Assembly: GCF_000515415.1 (NCBI RefSeq)
Contig: NZ_KI911783.1
Span: 6,559,831-6,623,830, forward strand
From: Bradyrhizobium sp. WSM1417
GTDB lineage: Bacteria; Pseudomonadota; Alphaproteobacteria; Rhizobiales; Xanthobacteraceae
Reading direction: 5' to 3'
Length of the DNA: 64,000 nt
Below are positions 33,050-43,872 of this stretch, piece by piece. Position 1 is the first letter of the stretch. The number at the start of each line of letters is the position of its first letter. A program made the position numbers and the translations under genes. The notes beneath the pieces are model-generated. The model made no database searches. It saw nothing but the letters and a program-made list of their open reading frames with translations, and had not been told where the DNA came from.

Positions 33050-33232
33050 TCAGTTTCGCATCAGCTCCGTCTGAGCCACATTGCACTCCCGGAAATGATA
33101 GGCGATCTCGTCAAGCGCGCGCTGCTCCCATTCCTGAGCTTGCGCAAGCCAGAAAACCCGGCGCTGGAAATCAAGCGCGGCGCGCTCCCGGCACAGGGAT
33201 TCCTGACTACGAATTTCGACCAGTCTGTTCAT
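33050..33232 (-). CDS. hypothetical protein, 60 residues
   Basis: ATG 33232 is preceded by GGAG. The product MNRLVEIRSQESLCRERAAL, then DFQRRVFWLAQAQEWEQRAL, DEIAYHFRECN resembles a small helical family widespread in Bradyrhizobium (R-x-E-x-L-C-R-x-R-A-A-x-D ... F-W-L-A-x-A-x-E-W). Function unknown. A much longer open frame continues upstream to 34033, but it is antisense to other genes and not protein-like, so only this part is taken as real. Confidence 0.6.
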   Translation of the reverse strand: MNRLVEIRSQESLCRERAALDFQRRVFWLAQAQEWEQRALDEIAYHFRECNVAQTELMRN

Positions 33233-33583
33233 GCACTCCACTCCTGCCGTGTGAAGCCATTCTCCGTGAACCAGCGTAACAGAATCCCGAACCCTTCGTC
33301 TCATGATTTCTGTGCATATTGCGACGCAGAATGGGACAGCAGCGCTTCCTGTGCAGTGCGGTAGTTTGCCGACCAACATGAAGCCCACATCATCAATATG
33401 TGATCGAGGCTCCGGACGGTCCTCGTGATCGAGCGGTCTTAACGCTTGTGGCGCAATGGCGTGCAGCAATTTGTGAAGAGGAGTTCTAAACACCTCACCG
33501 AATTCCCGACTCATTGTCGTCGCACGGTCTTCATGCAGCGCCTCTAACAGAGGCGCACGAACGGCACTACGGCTTGAGGCAAC
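33233..33583. other. intergenic region
   Basis: About 350 bases without a supported gene. It separates the divergent small genes at 33050-33232 and 33584-33805 and should contain both promoters; I could not pick out clear elements. Confidence 0.4.
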
Positions 33584-33805
33584 ATGAGCAACGACATCGA
33601 CTTCGATCTTTCGCCGGACCAGTGGGAGGTTCTGAAGGCGCTCCGCAACCCGGTGTCGAACGGTCGCCTTGCGAAGGCCTATCTCATCGAGAGCCTCGTC
33701 AAGCTCGGTCTTGTCGCCGTCTGCGACGGCGTTCCGGTCATGACGTCGAGTGGACGCAAGGTGCTGGTACGCGGATCGTGTCGGCTGCTGGATCTGGCGG
33801 CGTGA
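33584..33805 (+). CDS. hypothetical protein, 73 residues, winged-helix-like
   Basis: ATG preceded by TTGAGGCAAC, a fair ribosome-binding site. The product MSNDIDFDLSPDQWEVLKAL, RNPVSNGRLAKAYLIESLVK, LGLVAVCDGVPVMTSSGRKV has the helix-turn-helix-strand order of a minimal winged helix (the T-S-S-G-R-K-V pattern is typical of wing regions in MarR-like or PadR-like fragments). It is a small soluble protein and could bind DNA. It occurs in related Bradyrhizobium species as far as I recall; role unknown. Confidence 0.6.
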   Translation: MSNDIDFDLSPDQWEVLKALRNPVSNGRLAKAYLIESLVKLGLVAVCDGVPVMTSSGRKVLVRGSCRLLDLAA

Positions 33806-33964
33806 CGCGGCCACCCGCGCGCGGAACATGACAATACGACCGCAAAATCGCCTGTCCACCTGACCGATGACACCTCGAACGGTCTCCCGGTGCCGATGCG
33901 GATGCCCAGTCGCACCGCAAAAAGCGACCAAATAGACCTCCTCCTCAGCGAAAACCGCGACAAT

Positions 33965-33981
33965 CTGGCACGCCAGTTGCT
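33965..33981 (+). promoter_or_regulatory. sigma-54 promoter of dctA
   Basis: CTGGCACG-CCAG-TTGCT fits the RpoN consensus with the required ten bases between the GG (33967-33968) and GC (33979-33980). It lies about 40 bases before the dctA start, and rhizobial dctA genes are known to be RpoN/DctBD dependent. Confidence 0.85.
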
Positions 33982-34022
33982 CCTTTCGACGATCGAGACG
34001 TCGTAAAAACGGGGGAGTCACC

Positions 34023-35342
34023 ATGTCGACCATTGCCGCGGCCCCGGCCGCCGAGCCAAAGCCGCTCTACACATCGCTATTCGTTCAGGTCCTGGCCGCG
34101 CTGATCCTCGGCATCATTCTAGGGGTGGCCGCGCCGGATTTTGCCATTTCCCTCAAGATTCTCAGCGACGCCTTCCTGAAGCTGATTTCGATGATCGTGG
34201 CGCCGATCGTGTTCTGCGTCGTCGTGCACGGCATTGCCGGTGCGGGCGACCTCAAGAAGGTCGGGCGGGTCGGCGTCAAAGCGCTGGTTTATTTCGAGGT
34301 GATGACCACAGTCGCGCTCGTTGTCGGTCTCATCCTGGCCTACACTTTCGGCCCCGGCCACGGCATGAACATCGACCCCTCGACGCTGGACGCCAAGGCG
34401 CTCAATACCTATGCCGACAACGCCCACAAGCTTCAGGGCGGCGGCATCGGCTCCTTCCTGCTCAACGTGATCCCGACCACCTCCTTCGACGCCTTGTCGC
34501 GCAACGACGTGCTCCAGGTGCTGTTCTTCGCCGTGCTGTTCGGCGTAGGACTCGCACTGGTCGGCGGTGAGAAAGGCAAGCTCGTGACGTCGATGATCGA
34601 TGCCGCCTCGACCGTGCTGTTCCGCGTCATGGGGCTTATCGTCCGCGTCGCTCCACTTGGCGTTCTCGGCGCAGTCGCCTACACCGTCGGCAAATACGGC
34701 GTCGGCTCGCTCAAGCAGCTCGTCTCACTGGTGGCGCTGTTCTACGTCTCGGTCGGCATCTTCGTGCTGGGCGTGCTCGGCGGCGTCATGGCGCTTGCCG
34801 GCATCAACATCCTCAAATTCCTCGCCTACCTGCGCGAGGAGTTGACCATTGTGCTCGCGACCGCCTCGTCGGACGCCGTGCTGCCGCAGATCATGAAGAA
34901 GCTGGAGCGGATGGGCGTGAAGGATTCCGTCGTCGGCCTTGTCATTCCGACCGGATATTCCTTCAACCTCGACGCCTTCTCGATCTATCTCACGCTCGCA
35001 GTCGTCTTCATCGCGCAGGCGACCAACACGCCGCTCTCCTTCGGCGACCTCCTGCTGGTGCTCGGCGTATCCCTGATCACCTCGAAGGGCGCGCATGGCG
35101 TACCGGGCTCCGCGATCGTGATTCTGGCGGCGACGCTGAACGCGGTGCCCAGCATCCCTGCGATCGGCCTCGTGCTGGTCTTGTCGGTCGACTGGTTCAT
35201 CGGCATGGCACGCGCGGTCGGCAACCTCACTGGCAATTGCGTTGCGACCGTGGTGGTGGCCGCCTGGGAAGGCGACCTCGACCGCGCCAAGGCGGCGAAG
35301 GTCCTCGACGGCGGCGAGCTCGTGGACGTAACGGCGGGGTAA
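34023..35342 (+). CDS. dctA: C4-dicarboxylate:cation symporter DctA
   Basis: 439 residues, of the normal length for DctA. Dicarboxylate/amino acid:cation symporter motifs are evident: MIVAPIVFCVVVHGIAG near residue 60, the re-entrant hairpin serines in LATASSDAVLPQIMKKLE near residue 285, GYSFNLDAFSIYLTLAVVFI near residue 310, and GVPGSAIVILAATLNAVPSI near residue 360. It takes up succinate, fumarate and malate, the carbon supply of bacteroids. The ATG has GGGGAG six bases upstream. A sigma-54 promoter precedes it; its regulators dctB and dctD are not in the window. Confidence 0.92.
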   Translation: MSTIAAAPAAEPKPLYTSLFVQVLAALILGIILGVAAPDFAISLKILSDAFLKLISMIVAPIVFCVVVHGIAGAGDLKKVGRVGVKALVYFEVMTTVALVVGLILAYTFGPGHGMNIDPSTLDAKALNTYADNAHKLQGGGIGSFLLNVIPTTSFDALSRNDVLQVLFFAVLFGVGLALVGGEKGKLVTSMIDAASTVLFRVMGLIVRVAPLGVLGAVAYTVGKYGVGSLKQLVSLVALFYVSVGIFVLGVLGGVMALAGINILKFLAYLREELTIVLATASSDAVLPQIMKKLERMGVKDSVVGLVIPTGYSFNLDAFSIYLTLAVVFIAQATNTPLSFGDLLLVLGVSLITSKGAHGVPGSAIVILAATLNAVPSIPAIGLVLVLSVDWFIGMARAVGNLTGNCVATVVVAAWEGDLDRAKAAKVLDGGELVDVTAG

Positions 35343-35352
35343 TGACCGCCGT

Positions 35353-36726
35353 TCAGTCATTCCACTGGAGGAGCGGCGTTCCATGCGCCCTCCTCCAGAC
35401 AGAGAGGAAACGCGGAAACCAGGAGTGGGCCACGGCGCCCTTGTAGGCCCAGGTGCGATATTTCAGGCCCTGCTCCGAGATCAGTTCCTGATAGCCGCCG
35501 TGGACTTCGGTCGCGGTGCGGATGTCCTTCAATATTCCTTGCGCGCAGGCGCGGTAGGTATCGCTCCCCGAAAATTCGTCATAGTCCAGCATGCGATCCG
35601 CGAACTCGACGTTGAACGTCGGCCAGGAGGACCGTCCCTGGTAGGCGGGAGCCGCGATCTTGTGGATCATCTTGTTCCGCGGATTATCCGCGGATACCAG
35701 GAAGTGGAATGTGCCGGGGATGCGAAAGCGCGGCTCCGCGACGATCAGATCCGCCGTGGCTGCGAACAGCGCGCGCTCGGCCGGCTCGCTCATATCCCAG
35801 AAGCCGCGATGCACACTGACGAAATCCAGCGCGACCGAGGACGCCGGCGAGCCCGTGGGACCATCAAGAGAATGCCTGATATAGCCGCCCTTGCCGAACA
35901 GGTGGAGCAGGTCCCTCTTGTGCTGCGCCAGGTCGCGTCCGAGCCGCCGCTTCAGCTCGTTCTCGTCGACGATTCCGAGCTGCACGCCCCACACGAACGT
36001 CGTGTGGACGCAGGCATTGGTGACGAAACGCCTGCGCTCCGCGCGCGTGTCGGTTGCCGCGGAGCGCGGAGCACTGGCGTCGCACAGCAAATAGGTGGAG
36101 CCATCATCATTGAACGGTTCGAGCTCGCTTGCGAGTTGGAGGATCGCGCGCTTCAGATCACCGCAATATTCGGCCAGCAGCAGGCGGCCGGCATGCGCGC
36201 ATTGCGACATCGCCAGATAGGATGACGCTCTCTCCTCGGCAGAGATCATCTGCCGCAGGCCGGCCAGAATGCCGAGCAGCGTATCCGAGGGGCGCGAGAA
36301 GTAGTTCACGCCGAGATACCGGGCGCGCCCAGCCGGGACGATGGTCGTCGTGACGACGTTGGCGCGAACCGCTTCCAGCAGCAGGCGGACGCTCTTTTCA
36401 AGCAGACGAGCCCGGCGCACCGCATCCTGCGAATCCACGATGGTGTTGGGATCGAGGATGTCGGGATAGAACCAGGCAAAGTCGCGCGGATAGTACGCAG
36501 AGGCGTGCGGCGCGCCGGTGACGAGAAAGGACTCGGTCAACGAAAAGGCGCTGTCCATCGAGTGCCGATAGAGGTCCTCGATGGCCGTGAACGGATGATG
36601 CGACTTCCTCAGGAATCGATCACCGAGAAAGTTCACCGCCTGAAGCGCGTTGGCAACGAAGGTCGCCGTCAGGCCCTGGTAAAACCGGTTTCCGCGATGG
36701 GACGGAGAAGAGATGCCGTTGTTCAT
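35353..36726 (-). CDS. uncharacterised protein with glycosidase-like (six-hairpin) features
   Basis: 457 residues, no signal peptide. I do not recognise a named family. Stretches such as HASAYYPRDFAWFYPDIL (near residue 78), KGGYIRHSLDGPTGSPASS (near 285) and SVHRGFWDMSEPAERALF resemble the catalytic-cleft loops of six-hairpin glycosidases (GH15/GH63-like folds), where acidic residues after aromatic ones do the work. YPRDFAW with its Arg-Asp pair would be the substrate-binding site. The end WAYKGAVAHSWFPRFLSVWR is rich in aromatic residues. It is convergent with dctA and stands alone, so the substrate cannot be guessed. Confidence 0.5.
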   Translation of the reverse strand: MNNGISSPSHRGNRFYQGLTATFVANALQAVNFLGDRFLRKSHHPFTAIEDLYRHSMDSAFSLTESFLVTGAPHASAYYPRDFAWFYPDILDPNTIVDSQDAVRRARLLEKSVRLLLEAVRANVVTTTIVPAGRARYLGVNYFSRPSDTLLGILAGLRQMISAEERASSYLAMSQCAHAGRLLLAEYCGDLKRAILQLASELEPFNDDGSTYLLCDASAPRSAATDTRAERRRFVTNACVHTTFVWGVQLGIVDENELKRRLGRDLAQHKRDLLHLFGKGGYIRHSLDGPTGSPASSVALDFVSVHRGFWDMSEPAERALFAATADLIVAEPRFRIPGTFHFLVSADNPRNKMIHKIAAPAYQGRSSWPTFNVEFADRMLDYDEFSGSDTYRACAQGILKDIRTATEVHGGYQELISEQGLKYRTWAYKGAVAHSWFPRFLSVWRRAHGTPLLQWND

Positions 36727-36823
36727 AGGCGCCGTCGAATGGTGTCTCGTGGTTCGGCGGGAGACCGTCGCGGCTCTAGACCTGTCTGATTCGTGTCTCT
36801 ATCCCGTGACTTGCGGGTTCAGT

Positions 36824-38083
36824 TTAGCCCTCCCGCGGCCGAAAATTCTCGATCAGCCGCAGCAAGACCCGCGCGCCGGCGTCGGCATCGGCGAGCTCGA
36901 CATGCTCGTCGGGGTGATGGCTGATCCCGCCGCGACAACGGACGAAGATCATGCCGACGTCGGCAATGTCGATCATGGCCATGCCGTCATGCCCGGCCCC
37001 GCTCGGCAGCTCGAACACGGAAAAACCCTCCGCCTTGATCGCCTGCGCGATCTGCTCCTTGAGCCAGGGCGCGCAGGGCGCGGTGCGGTTCTCGTGGGTG
37101 ACGTCGAGCTGAAGCGACAGTTGACGGCGCTTTGCGATGGCTTCGATCTGCCTGACGACATCGGCGACCGCGCGCTTGCGGTGCATGTCGGTCGGCGCCC
37201 GCATATCGATGGTGAACGACACCTCGCCTGGAATGACGTTGGTCGCGCCGGGCCTCGCCTGGATGTAGCCGACGGTGCCGACCAGCCCACCCTCGTCGGT
37301 GCGGCAAAACTGCTCGATCGCGCCGATGCATTCCGCCGCGCCCGCCAACGCATCGCGCCGAAGCGCCATCGGCACCGTGCCTGCGTGCCCCGCCATGCCG
37401 GTCAGCCGCGCGGCAAGCCGTGTCGCGCCCGCAATCGCGGTGACCACTCCGACGGGCAGGTTTTGTGCTTCCAGCACAGGACCTTGCTCGATGTGCAGCT
37501 CGAGATAGGCAAGCAGCTCGCGGCGGGCCCGAGCGGCCGCGCCGATATGATCGGGATCGAGCCCGAACTGCACCAGCGCATCGCGCATGGACACGCCATC
37601 GCTGTCGCGTGTGTTGAGGACGCTCTCGTCAAAGGTGCCGGCGACCGCGCGGCTGCCGAGCAAGGTCGAGGCAAAGCGCACCCCTTCCTCATCAGCAAAA
37701 CCGACGATTTCGATCGCGAACGGGAGGCGCTTGCCGCGGCGGTTGAGATCGGCGACGCAGGCGATCGCCGTGATCACGCCCAACGGCCCGTCCCATTTCC
37801 CGGCATCGCGTACGGTGTCGTAGTGCGAGCCGAGCATCAGGCAAGGCGCGCCCGGCTGCTCGCCTTCGTAGCGCCCGCAGACATTGCCGATCGCGTCGAG
37901 ACGCGCACTCATGCCGGCGTCGCGCATCCAGCTCAGGATGAGGTCCGCCGCCTTGCGCAGCTCGCTGGTCAGATAGATGCGGGTGAGCTTGTCGCCTTCT
38001 TCCGAGATCGCCGCGAGCTCATTGATCCCTCGCACGATCTCTTCGCCGAGCGAACCATTCTGAACCGCATTACCAACAGCCAT
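36824..38083 (-). CDS. allantoate amidohydrolase / N-carbamoyl amino acid hydrolase family
   Basis: 419 residues from ATG 38083, the usual length of this M20-type family; the open frame reaches 38260 but adds unlikely sequence. Metal-binding motifs are present: GSHYDTVRDAGKWDGPLGV (His and Asp), EIVGFADEEGVRFASTLLGS (adjacent Glu residues), LELHIEQGPVLE (His), and SGAGHDGMAMIDIADVGMIF with the final His. Family members release ammonia and CO2 from allantoate or from carbamoyl amino acids. In this cluster, with allantoinase and ureide enzymes nearby, allantoate is the likely substrate. It diverges from the BMP-type ABC operon and shares its 400-base regulatory region. Confidence 0.8.
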   Translation of the reverse strand: MAVGNAVQNGSLGEEIVRGINELAAISEEGDKLTRIYLTSELRKAADLILSWMRDAGMSARLDAIGNVCGRYEGEQPGAPCLMLGSHYDTVRDAGKWDGPLGVITAIACVADLNRRGKRLPFAIEIVGFADEEGVRFASTLLGSRAVAGTFDESVLNTRDSDGVSMRDALVQFGLDPDHIGAAARARRELLAYLELHIEQGPVLEAQNLPVGVVTAIAGATRLAARLTGMAGHAGTVPMALRRDALAGAAECIGAIEQFCRTDEGGLVGTVGYIQARPGATNVIPGEVSFTIDMRAPTDMHRKRAVADVVRQIEAIAKRRQLSLQLDVTHENRTAPCAPWLKEQIAQAIKAEGFSVFELPSGAGHDGMAMIDIADVGMIFVRCRGGISHHPDEHVELADADAGARVLLRLIENFRPREG

Positions 38084-38396
38084 CTCGGCGGGCTTTCCAT
38101 CTCTTGGGACCGCGGCGAGGACGGTCCTGGCGACAATCGATTCAAGTTCGGTGCCAGCGAAATCACGCTGCCGCATCGTTCCAATCAGCGCGTGGTTAGC
38201 ATGAATGCGGTCGCTGGCAGACCACCCGGCCCTCGTCATGCACATGTCCAAGCCCGTCAAGACTGCTTAACTCCATTGCATACAACTATAAAATATTGCC
38301 TATAATTTCATCTGCTGCTTTCCTGATCAGGCTCGAGTTGTCGAAAATCCCTAATTAATTTCAATGTCTTAATCAAAGATTCTCTCTCGGTAACCT
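38084..38396. other. AT-rich divergent regulatory region
   Basis: The stretch 38270-38395 is markedly AT-rich (for example ATACAACTATAAAATATTGC and TATAATTTC at 38301), unlike the genes around it. It separates the amidohydrolase gene from the ABC operon and is the expected place for activator sites serving the sigma-54 promoter at 38397. No obvious palindrome was identified. Confidence 0.45.
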
Positions 38397-38413
38397 CTGG
38401 CACGAAGCTTGCG
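38397..38413 (+). promoter_or_regulatory. sigma-54 promoter of the first BMP-type ABC operon
   Basis: CTGGCACG-AAGC-TTGCG matches the RpoN consensus with exactly ten bases between GG (38399-38400) and GC (38411-38412). The substrate-binding protein gene starts about 75 bases downstream. It suggests activation by an NtrC-type regulator under nitrogen limitation. Confidence 0.8.
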
Positions 38414-38486
38414 ACAATTGATCCCGGGCTCCGCCAGACCGGCGCAGCGCGAGATGAGGCGGTGCATCCGCCAAGGGGAGCAAGCA

Positions 38487-39599
38487 ATGGAATTTGGCAG
38501 GATCTCACGACGTCATTTGTTGCAGGGCGGTGCGGCCCTCACCCTCGGTGCGGCGACGGGCATTCGTCCGGCTTTCGCGGCCGAGACCACCATCGGATTC
38601 ATCTACGTCGGCTCGCGCGACGACTATGGCTACAACCAGGCGCATGCCCAGGGCGCGGCGGCGCTGAAGAAGATTCCCGGCCTCAAGGTCGTGGAAGAAG
38701 AGAAGGTGCCGGAGACCGACGCGGTCGAGAAGACGATCGAGTCCATGATCAATCTCGACGGCGCCACCCTGCTCTTCCCGACCTCGTTCGGCTACTACAA
38801 TCCTCACATGGTCAAGATGGCCAACAAATTCCCGAAGCTGCACTTCGAGCACTGCGGCGGCCTGTGGAGCGACAAGGACCCGAAAAACGCCGGCAGCTAT
38901 TTCGGCTATATCGATGAAGCCCAGTATATCTCGGGCATCGTCGCCGGCTATAGCTCCAAGAGCGGCAAACTCGGCTTCGTCGCCGCCAAGCCGATCCCGC
39001 AAGTGCTGCGCAACATCAACGCCTTCGCGCTCGGCGCGAGGCTTGCCAATCCCAAGGCCACCACGCAGGTCATCTTCACTGGTGACTGGTCGATGCCGGT
39101 CAAGGAAGCCGAGGCCACCAACAGCCTGATCGACCAGGGCGTCGACGTCCTCACTTGCCATGTCGACGGTCCGAAGACCATGGTCGAGAACGCCGCGCGC
39201 CGGGGCGCCATGGTGTGCGGCTATCACGTCAACCAGTCGCCGCTCGCGCCGAAGGCGTATCTCACGGGAGCCGAGTGGAACTGGGAAGCGCTGTACCCCA
39301 AGTTCGTCAAGATGATCGCCGCCGGCGAGAGCATCCCGAACTTCTATCGCGGCGGCCTCAAGGAAGAAATCGTCAAGACCTCGCCCTATGGCGAAGCGGT
39401 CTCCGCCGAGGCGCGCAAGCACGCCGACGACGTCAAGGCCAAGTTCTTGGCCGGTGACGGCTACGCCATCTTCAAGGGAGGGCTGGTCGACAACAAGGGC
39501 AAGACGGTGATCGCCGCCGGCACCGATCGCGGCCAGAAGGACCCCGAACTCGAGAAGATGGACTATCTCGTGGAGGGCGTGGTCGGGGCGACTTCGTGA
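38487..39599 (+). CDS. BMP-family ABC substrate-binding protein (first importer)
   Basis: 370 residues. The ATG at 38487 has GGGGAG upstream. The N-terminus is a twin-arginine-like signal, ISRRHLLQGGAALTLGAATG, followed by a periplasmic binding protein of the BMP/Med family: TTIGFIYVGSRDDYGYNQAH, MINLDGATLLFPTSFGYYNP, KFPKLHFEHCGGLW, KSGKLGFVAAKPIPQVLRNI. Family members bind nucleosides, nucleobases and similar compounds. It leads an operon with two permeases, a hydrolase, an ATPase and a deaminase, so the ligand is a purine or ureide-like nitrogen compound. The twin-arginine signal is less usual for this family; the second binding protein at 49803 has an ordinary Sec signal. Confidence 0.85.
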   Translation: MEFGRISRRHLLQGGAALTLGAATGIRPAFAAETTIGFIYVGSRDDYGYNQAHAQGAAALKKIPGLKVVEEEKVPETDAVEKTIESMINLDGATLLFPTSFGYYNPHMVKMANKFPKLHFEHCGGLWSDKDPKNAGSYFGYIDEAQYISGIVAGYSSKSGKLGFVAAKPIPQVLRNINAFALGARLANPKATTQVIFTGDWSMPVKEAEATNSLIDQGVDVLTCHVDGPKTMVENAARRGAMVCGYHVNQSPLAPKAYLTGAEWNWEALYPKFVKMIAAGESIPNFYRGGLKEEIVKTSPYGEAVSAEARKHADDVKAKFLAGDGYAIFKGGLVDNKGKTVIAAGTDRGQKDPELEKMDYLVEGVVGATS

Positions 39600-40708
39600 C
39601 GACGGAAGCTGCAGATCTGGTTGAAGCGGTCGGGACAGTTGCCCCGGCCGCCGATCCGGGATTCCTCCAGCGCCACGGCGGAGCGATCGAATACGTCCTG
39701 ATCCCGGGCGCGGCGCTCGCCGGCGCGCTCGGGGTCTTCGGCATCTTCGTCGCGATGTTCGGCAAGAGCCCGCTCGACCTCTATTTCTACATGTACTACG
39801 GCGCGTTCGGCACCTGGTTCTCATGGCAGAACACGCTGACGCGCGCGGCACCGCTGATCCTGACCGCACTCTGCACGGCGCTGCCCGCCCAACTCGGCAT
39901 GGTCATCATCGGCGGCGAAGGCGCACTCCTGATCGGCGCGCTGTCGGCAACCAGCGCGGCACTGGTGCTTCAGGGCATGCCACCGCTCGTCGTGCAGATC
40001 GCCATGGTCATCGCCGGCGTGATCGGCGGCGGCCTGTGGGTCATGCTCTCGGGCGCTCTGCGGCAATATCGCGGCGTCAACGAGACGATCTCGAGCCTAT
40101 TACTCGTTTACATCGCGCTCGCGGTCCTCAACCATCTCGTCGAAGGCGCAATGCGCGACCCCGCCAGCCTTAACAAGCCGTCGACTCGCGAGATCGGTGC
40201 GACCAACATGATCGGATCGATTCCCGGCACCGACGTGCATTGGGGTCTCGTCTTCGGCCTGATCGCCGCGATTGCCGCCTATATCCTGATCTATCACACC
40301 GTGTTCGGCTTCGCCGCGCGCGTTGCCGGCGGCAACATCCGCGCTGCGAAGATCGTCGGCCTCAATGTCAGCAAGCTGATCCTGACCGTCTGCTTCCTCG
40401 CCGGCAGCGCCGCGGGCCTTGCGGGCATGGTCGAGGTCGCCGCCGTGCAGGGGCGCACCAATGCCAATCTCGCCGCAGGCTACGGCTTCACAGGGATTCT
40501 CGTCGCCTTCCTGGCGCGGCAAAATCCGCTCGCCATCATCCCGGTCGCGATCCTGCTCGGTGGTATCAGCGCCAGCGGCGGGCTGTTGCAGCGCCGCCTC
40601 GGATTGCCGGATGCATCCGTGCTGGTGCTGCAAGGCATCATCTTCGTCTTCGTGCTGGCCAGCGACGCGCTCTACGGCCGCATCGGGTTTCTGAAAGGAA
40701 AGTCCTGA
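39596..40708 (+). CDS. ABC importer permease (first BMP-type importer)
   Basis: 370 residues, GTG start overlapping the stop of the binding-protein gene (GTGA). A hydrophilic N-terminus of about 35 residues is followed by around ten transmembrane helices. MVIIGGEGALLIGALSATSA, GVNETISSLLLVYIALAV and GYGFTGILVAFLARQNPLAI are the conserved parts of BPD_transp_2-type permeases that serve ribose and nucleoside importers. It forms the membrane channel with the next gene product. Confidence 0.88.
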   Translation: MTTEAADLVEAVGTVAPAADPGFLQRHGGAIEYVLIPGAALAGALGVFGIFVAMFGKSPLDLYFYMYYGAFGTWFSWQNTLTRAAPLILTALCTALPAQLGMVIIGGEGALLIGALSATSAALVLQGMPPLVVQIAMVIAGVIGGGLWVMLSGALRQYRGVNETISSLLLVYIALAVLNHLVEGAMRDPASLNKPSTREIGATNMIGSIPGTDVHWGLVFGLIAAIAAYILIYHTVFGFAARVAGGNIRAAKIVGLNVSKLILTVCFLAGSAAGLAGMVEVAAVQGRTNANLAAGYGFTGILVAFLARQNPLAIIPVAILLGGISASGGLLQRRLGLPDASVLVLQGIIFVFVLASDALYGRIGFLKGKS

Positions 40709-40709
40709 G

Positions 40710-41636
40710 ATGGCAGACGGCTCGATCGGACTCTGGACCGTCCCGCTCGCCGTGCTCGGCGGCGCCATTCGCGTCTCGACCCCGTTCCTGTTCGTGAGCC
40801 TGGGCGAATGCATCACCGAGCGCTCCGGCCGCATCAATCTCGGCCTCGAAGGCACGCTGGTGATGGGCGCGATGAGCGCCTACGGCATTTCCTACCTCAC
40901 GGGATCGCCGTGGCTGGGCGTGCTCGCCGCCGGCATCACCGGTGCGCTTCTGGGCGCGCTGCATGCCGGCATCTGCTCGTTGCCGCGCGTCAACGACGTC
41001 GCGGTCGGCATCGCGCTGATGTTGTTCGGCACCGGACTAGCTTTCTACCTCGGCAAACCGTTGATCGAGCCGACGGCACCTCGACTGCCGGCAATCGATT
41101 TCGGTTGGTGGAGCGACATTCCGCAGGTGCGCGCGGCCCTACGGGTCAACGTACTCTTCCTGATCGGCGTCGCGCTCGCGCCAATTCTCTACTGGGCCTT
41201 CCGGACCACCCGTTGGGGCCTCCTGATCCGCACCGCCGGCGAGAGTTCGGACGCCGCGCGTGCGATGGGCTACTCCGTGCTGCTGATCCGCCTGCGCGCG
41301 ACAATGGTCGGCGGCTTCCTTGCCGGCATCGGCGGTTCCTTCCTGTCGCTGTTCTATCCCGGAAGCTGGAACGAAGGCCTGTCCTCCGGCCAGGGCATCA
41401 CGGCGGTGGCGCTCGTGATCTTCGCGCGCTGGGATCCCCTGCTGTGCCTGTGGGCCTCGCTTGCCTTTGGCGGCGCCGCGGCGCTGGGCCCGGCGCTGCA
41501 ATCGGTCGGCGTCACCTCCGGCTACCACCTCTTCAACGCCGCCCCCTACATCCTGACGCTGGCGATCATGATCATCACCTGCTCGCCGAAACGCACGCTG
41601 ACCGGAGCCCCGGCCGAATTGTCGATCACCCGCTAG
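40710..41636 (+). CDS. ABC importer permease (first BMP-type importer)
   Basis: 308 residues, with eight to nine predicted membrane helices. The N-terminal part [34 protein letters not shown] and the later [20 protein letters not shown] are typical of the shorter permease of BMP-type importers (E-R-S-G-x-I-N-L-G-L-E-G is the family signature). The start is one base after the stop of the previous permease, with GGAAAG upstream, so the two are translated together. Confidence 0.88.
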   Translation: MADGSIGLWTVPLAVLGGAIRVSTPFLFVSLGECITERSGRINLGLEGTLVMGAMSAYGISYLTGSPWLGVLAAGITGALLGALHAGICSLPRVNDVAVGIALMLFGTGLAFYLGKPLIEPTAPRLPAIDFGWWSDIPQVRAALRVNVLFLIGVALAPILYWAFRTTRWGLLIRTAGESSDAARAMGYSVLLIRLRATMVGGFLAGIGGSFLSLFYPGSWNEGLSSGQGITAVALVIFARWDPLLCLWASLAFGGAAALGPALQSVGVTSGYHLFNAAPYILTLAIMIITCSPKRTLTGAPAELSITR

Positions 41637-41646
41637 GAAGCGAATC

Positions 41647-42326
41647 ATGCCCGAGCGCACCATCAAGTCCGAGCCCTATGCCTGGCCCTATAACGGCGAT
41701 CTCCGCCCCGACAACACCGCGCTCATCATCATCGACATGCAGACCGATTTCTGCGGCGTCGGCGGCTATGTCGACAAGATGGGCTACGACCTCTCGCTGA
41801 CGCGGGCGCCGATCGAACCGATCAAGAGACTGCTGACGGCAATGCGGGGCCAAGGCTTTCACATCATCCATACCCGCGAGGGCCACCGTCCCGATCTCTC
41901 GGATTTGCCCGCCAACAAGCGCTGGCGTTCCCGGCAGATCGGCGCCGGCATCGGCGATCCCGGCCCGTGCGGCCGCATCCTGGTGCGCGGCGAGCCCGGC
42001 TGGGACATCATCCCGGAGCTCGCGCCGCTGCCCGGCGAACCCATCATCGACAAGCCTGGCAAGGGCTCGTTCTGCGCCACCGACCTGGAGCTGATCCTGC
42101 GCGTGCGCGGCATCGAGAACATCGTGCTCACCGGGATCACCACCGACGTTTGCGTTCACACCACCATGCGCGAGGCCAACGACCGCGGCTTCGAATGCGT
42201 ACTGCTGCACGATTGCTGCGGTGCCACCGACAAGAGCAACCACGAGCACGCGCTGAAGATGATCAAGATGCAGGGCGGCGTGTTCGGTGCGGTCTCGACC
42301 TCCGACGCCTTCATCGGAGCGATTTC

Positions 42327-42330
<4 letters not shown>
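41647..42330 (+). CDS. biuH: biuret amidohydrolase-like cysteine hydrolase (isochorismatase family)
   Basis: 227 residues. The catalytic triad of the isochorismatase-like family is visible: Asp30 in IIIDMQTDF, Lys in [12 protein letters not shown] and Cys in [16 protein letters not shown]. The segments [58 protein letters not shown] and [20 protein letters not shown] agree, as far as I remember it, with the characterised biuret amidohydrolase of Rhizobium leguminosarum. That enzyme converts biuret to allophanate and ammonia. The gene is unusually placed between the permease and ATPase genes of an ABC importer, which suggests that the transported compound is its substrate. The exact substrate (biuret, ureidoacrylate or another ureide) needs assay. 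Confidence 0.75.
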
Positions 42331-43859
<1,529 letters not shown>

Positions 43860-43872
43860 CCAGGGAAGAGCG

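Noticed and set aside
33233..34033. Long minus-strand frame upstream of the 60-residue gene
   Set aside because: It overlaps a better gene on the plus strand and the start of dctA, and does not look like protein.
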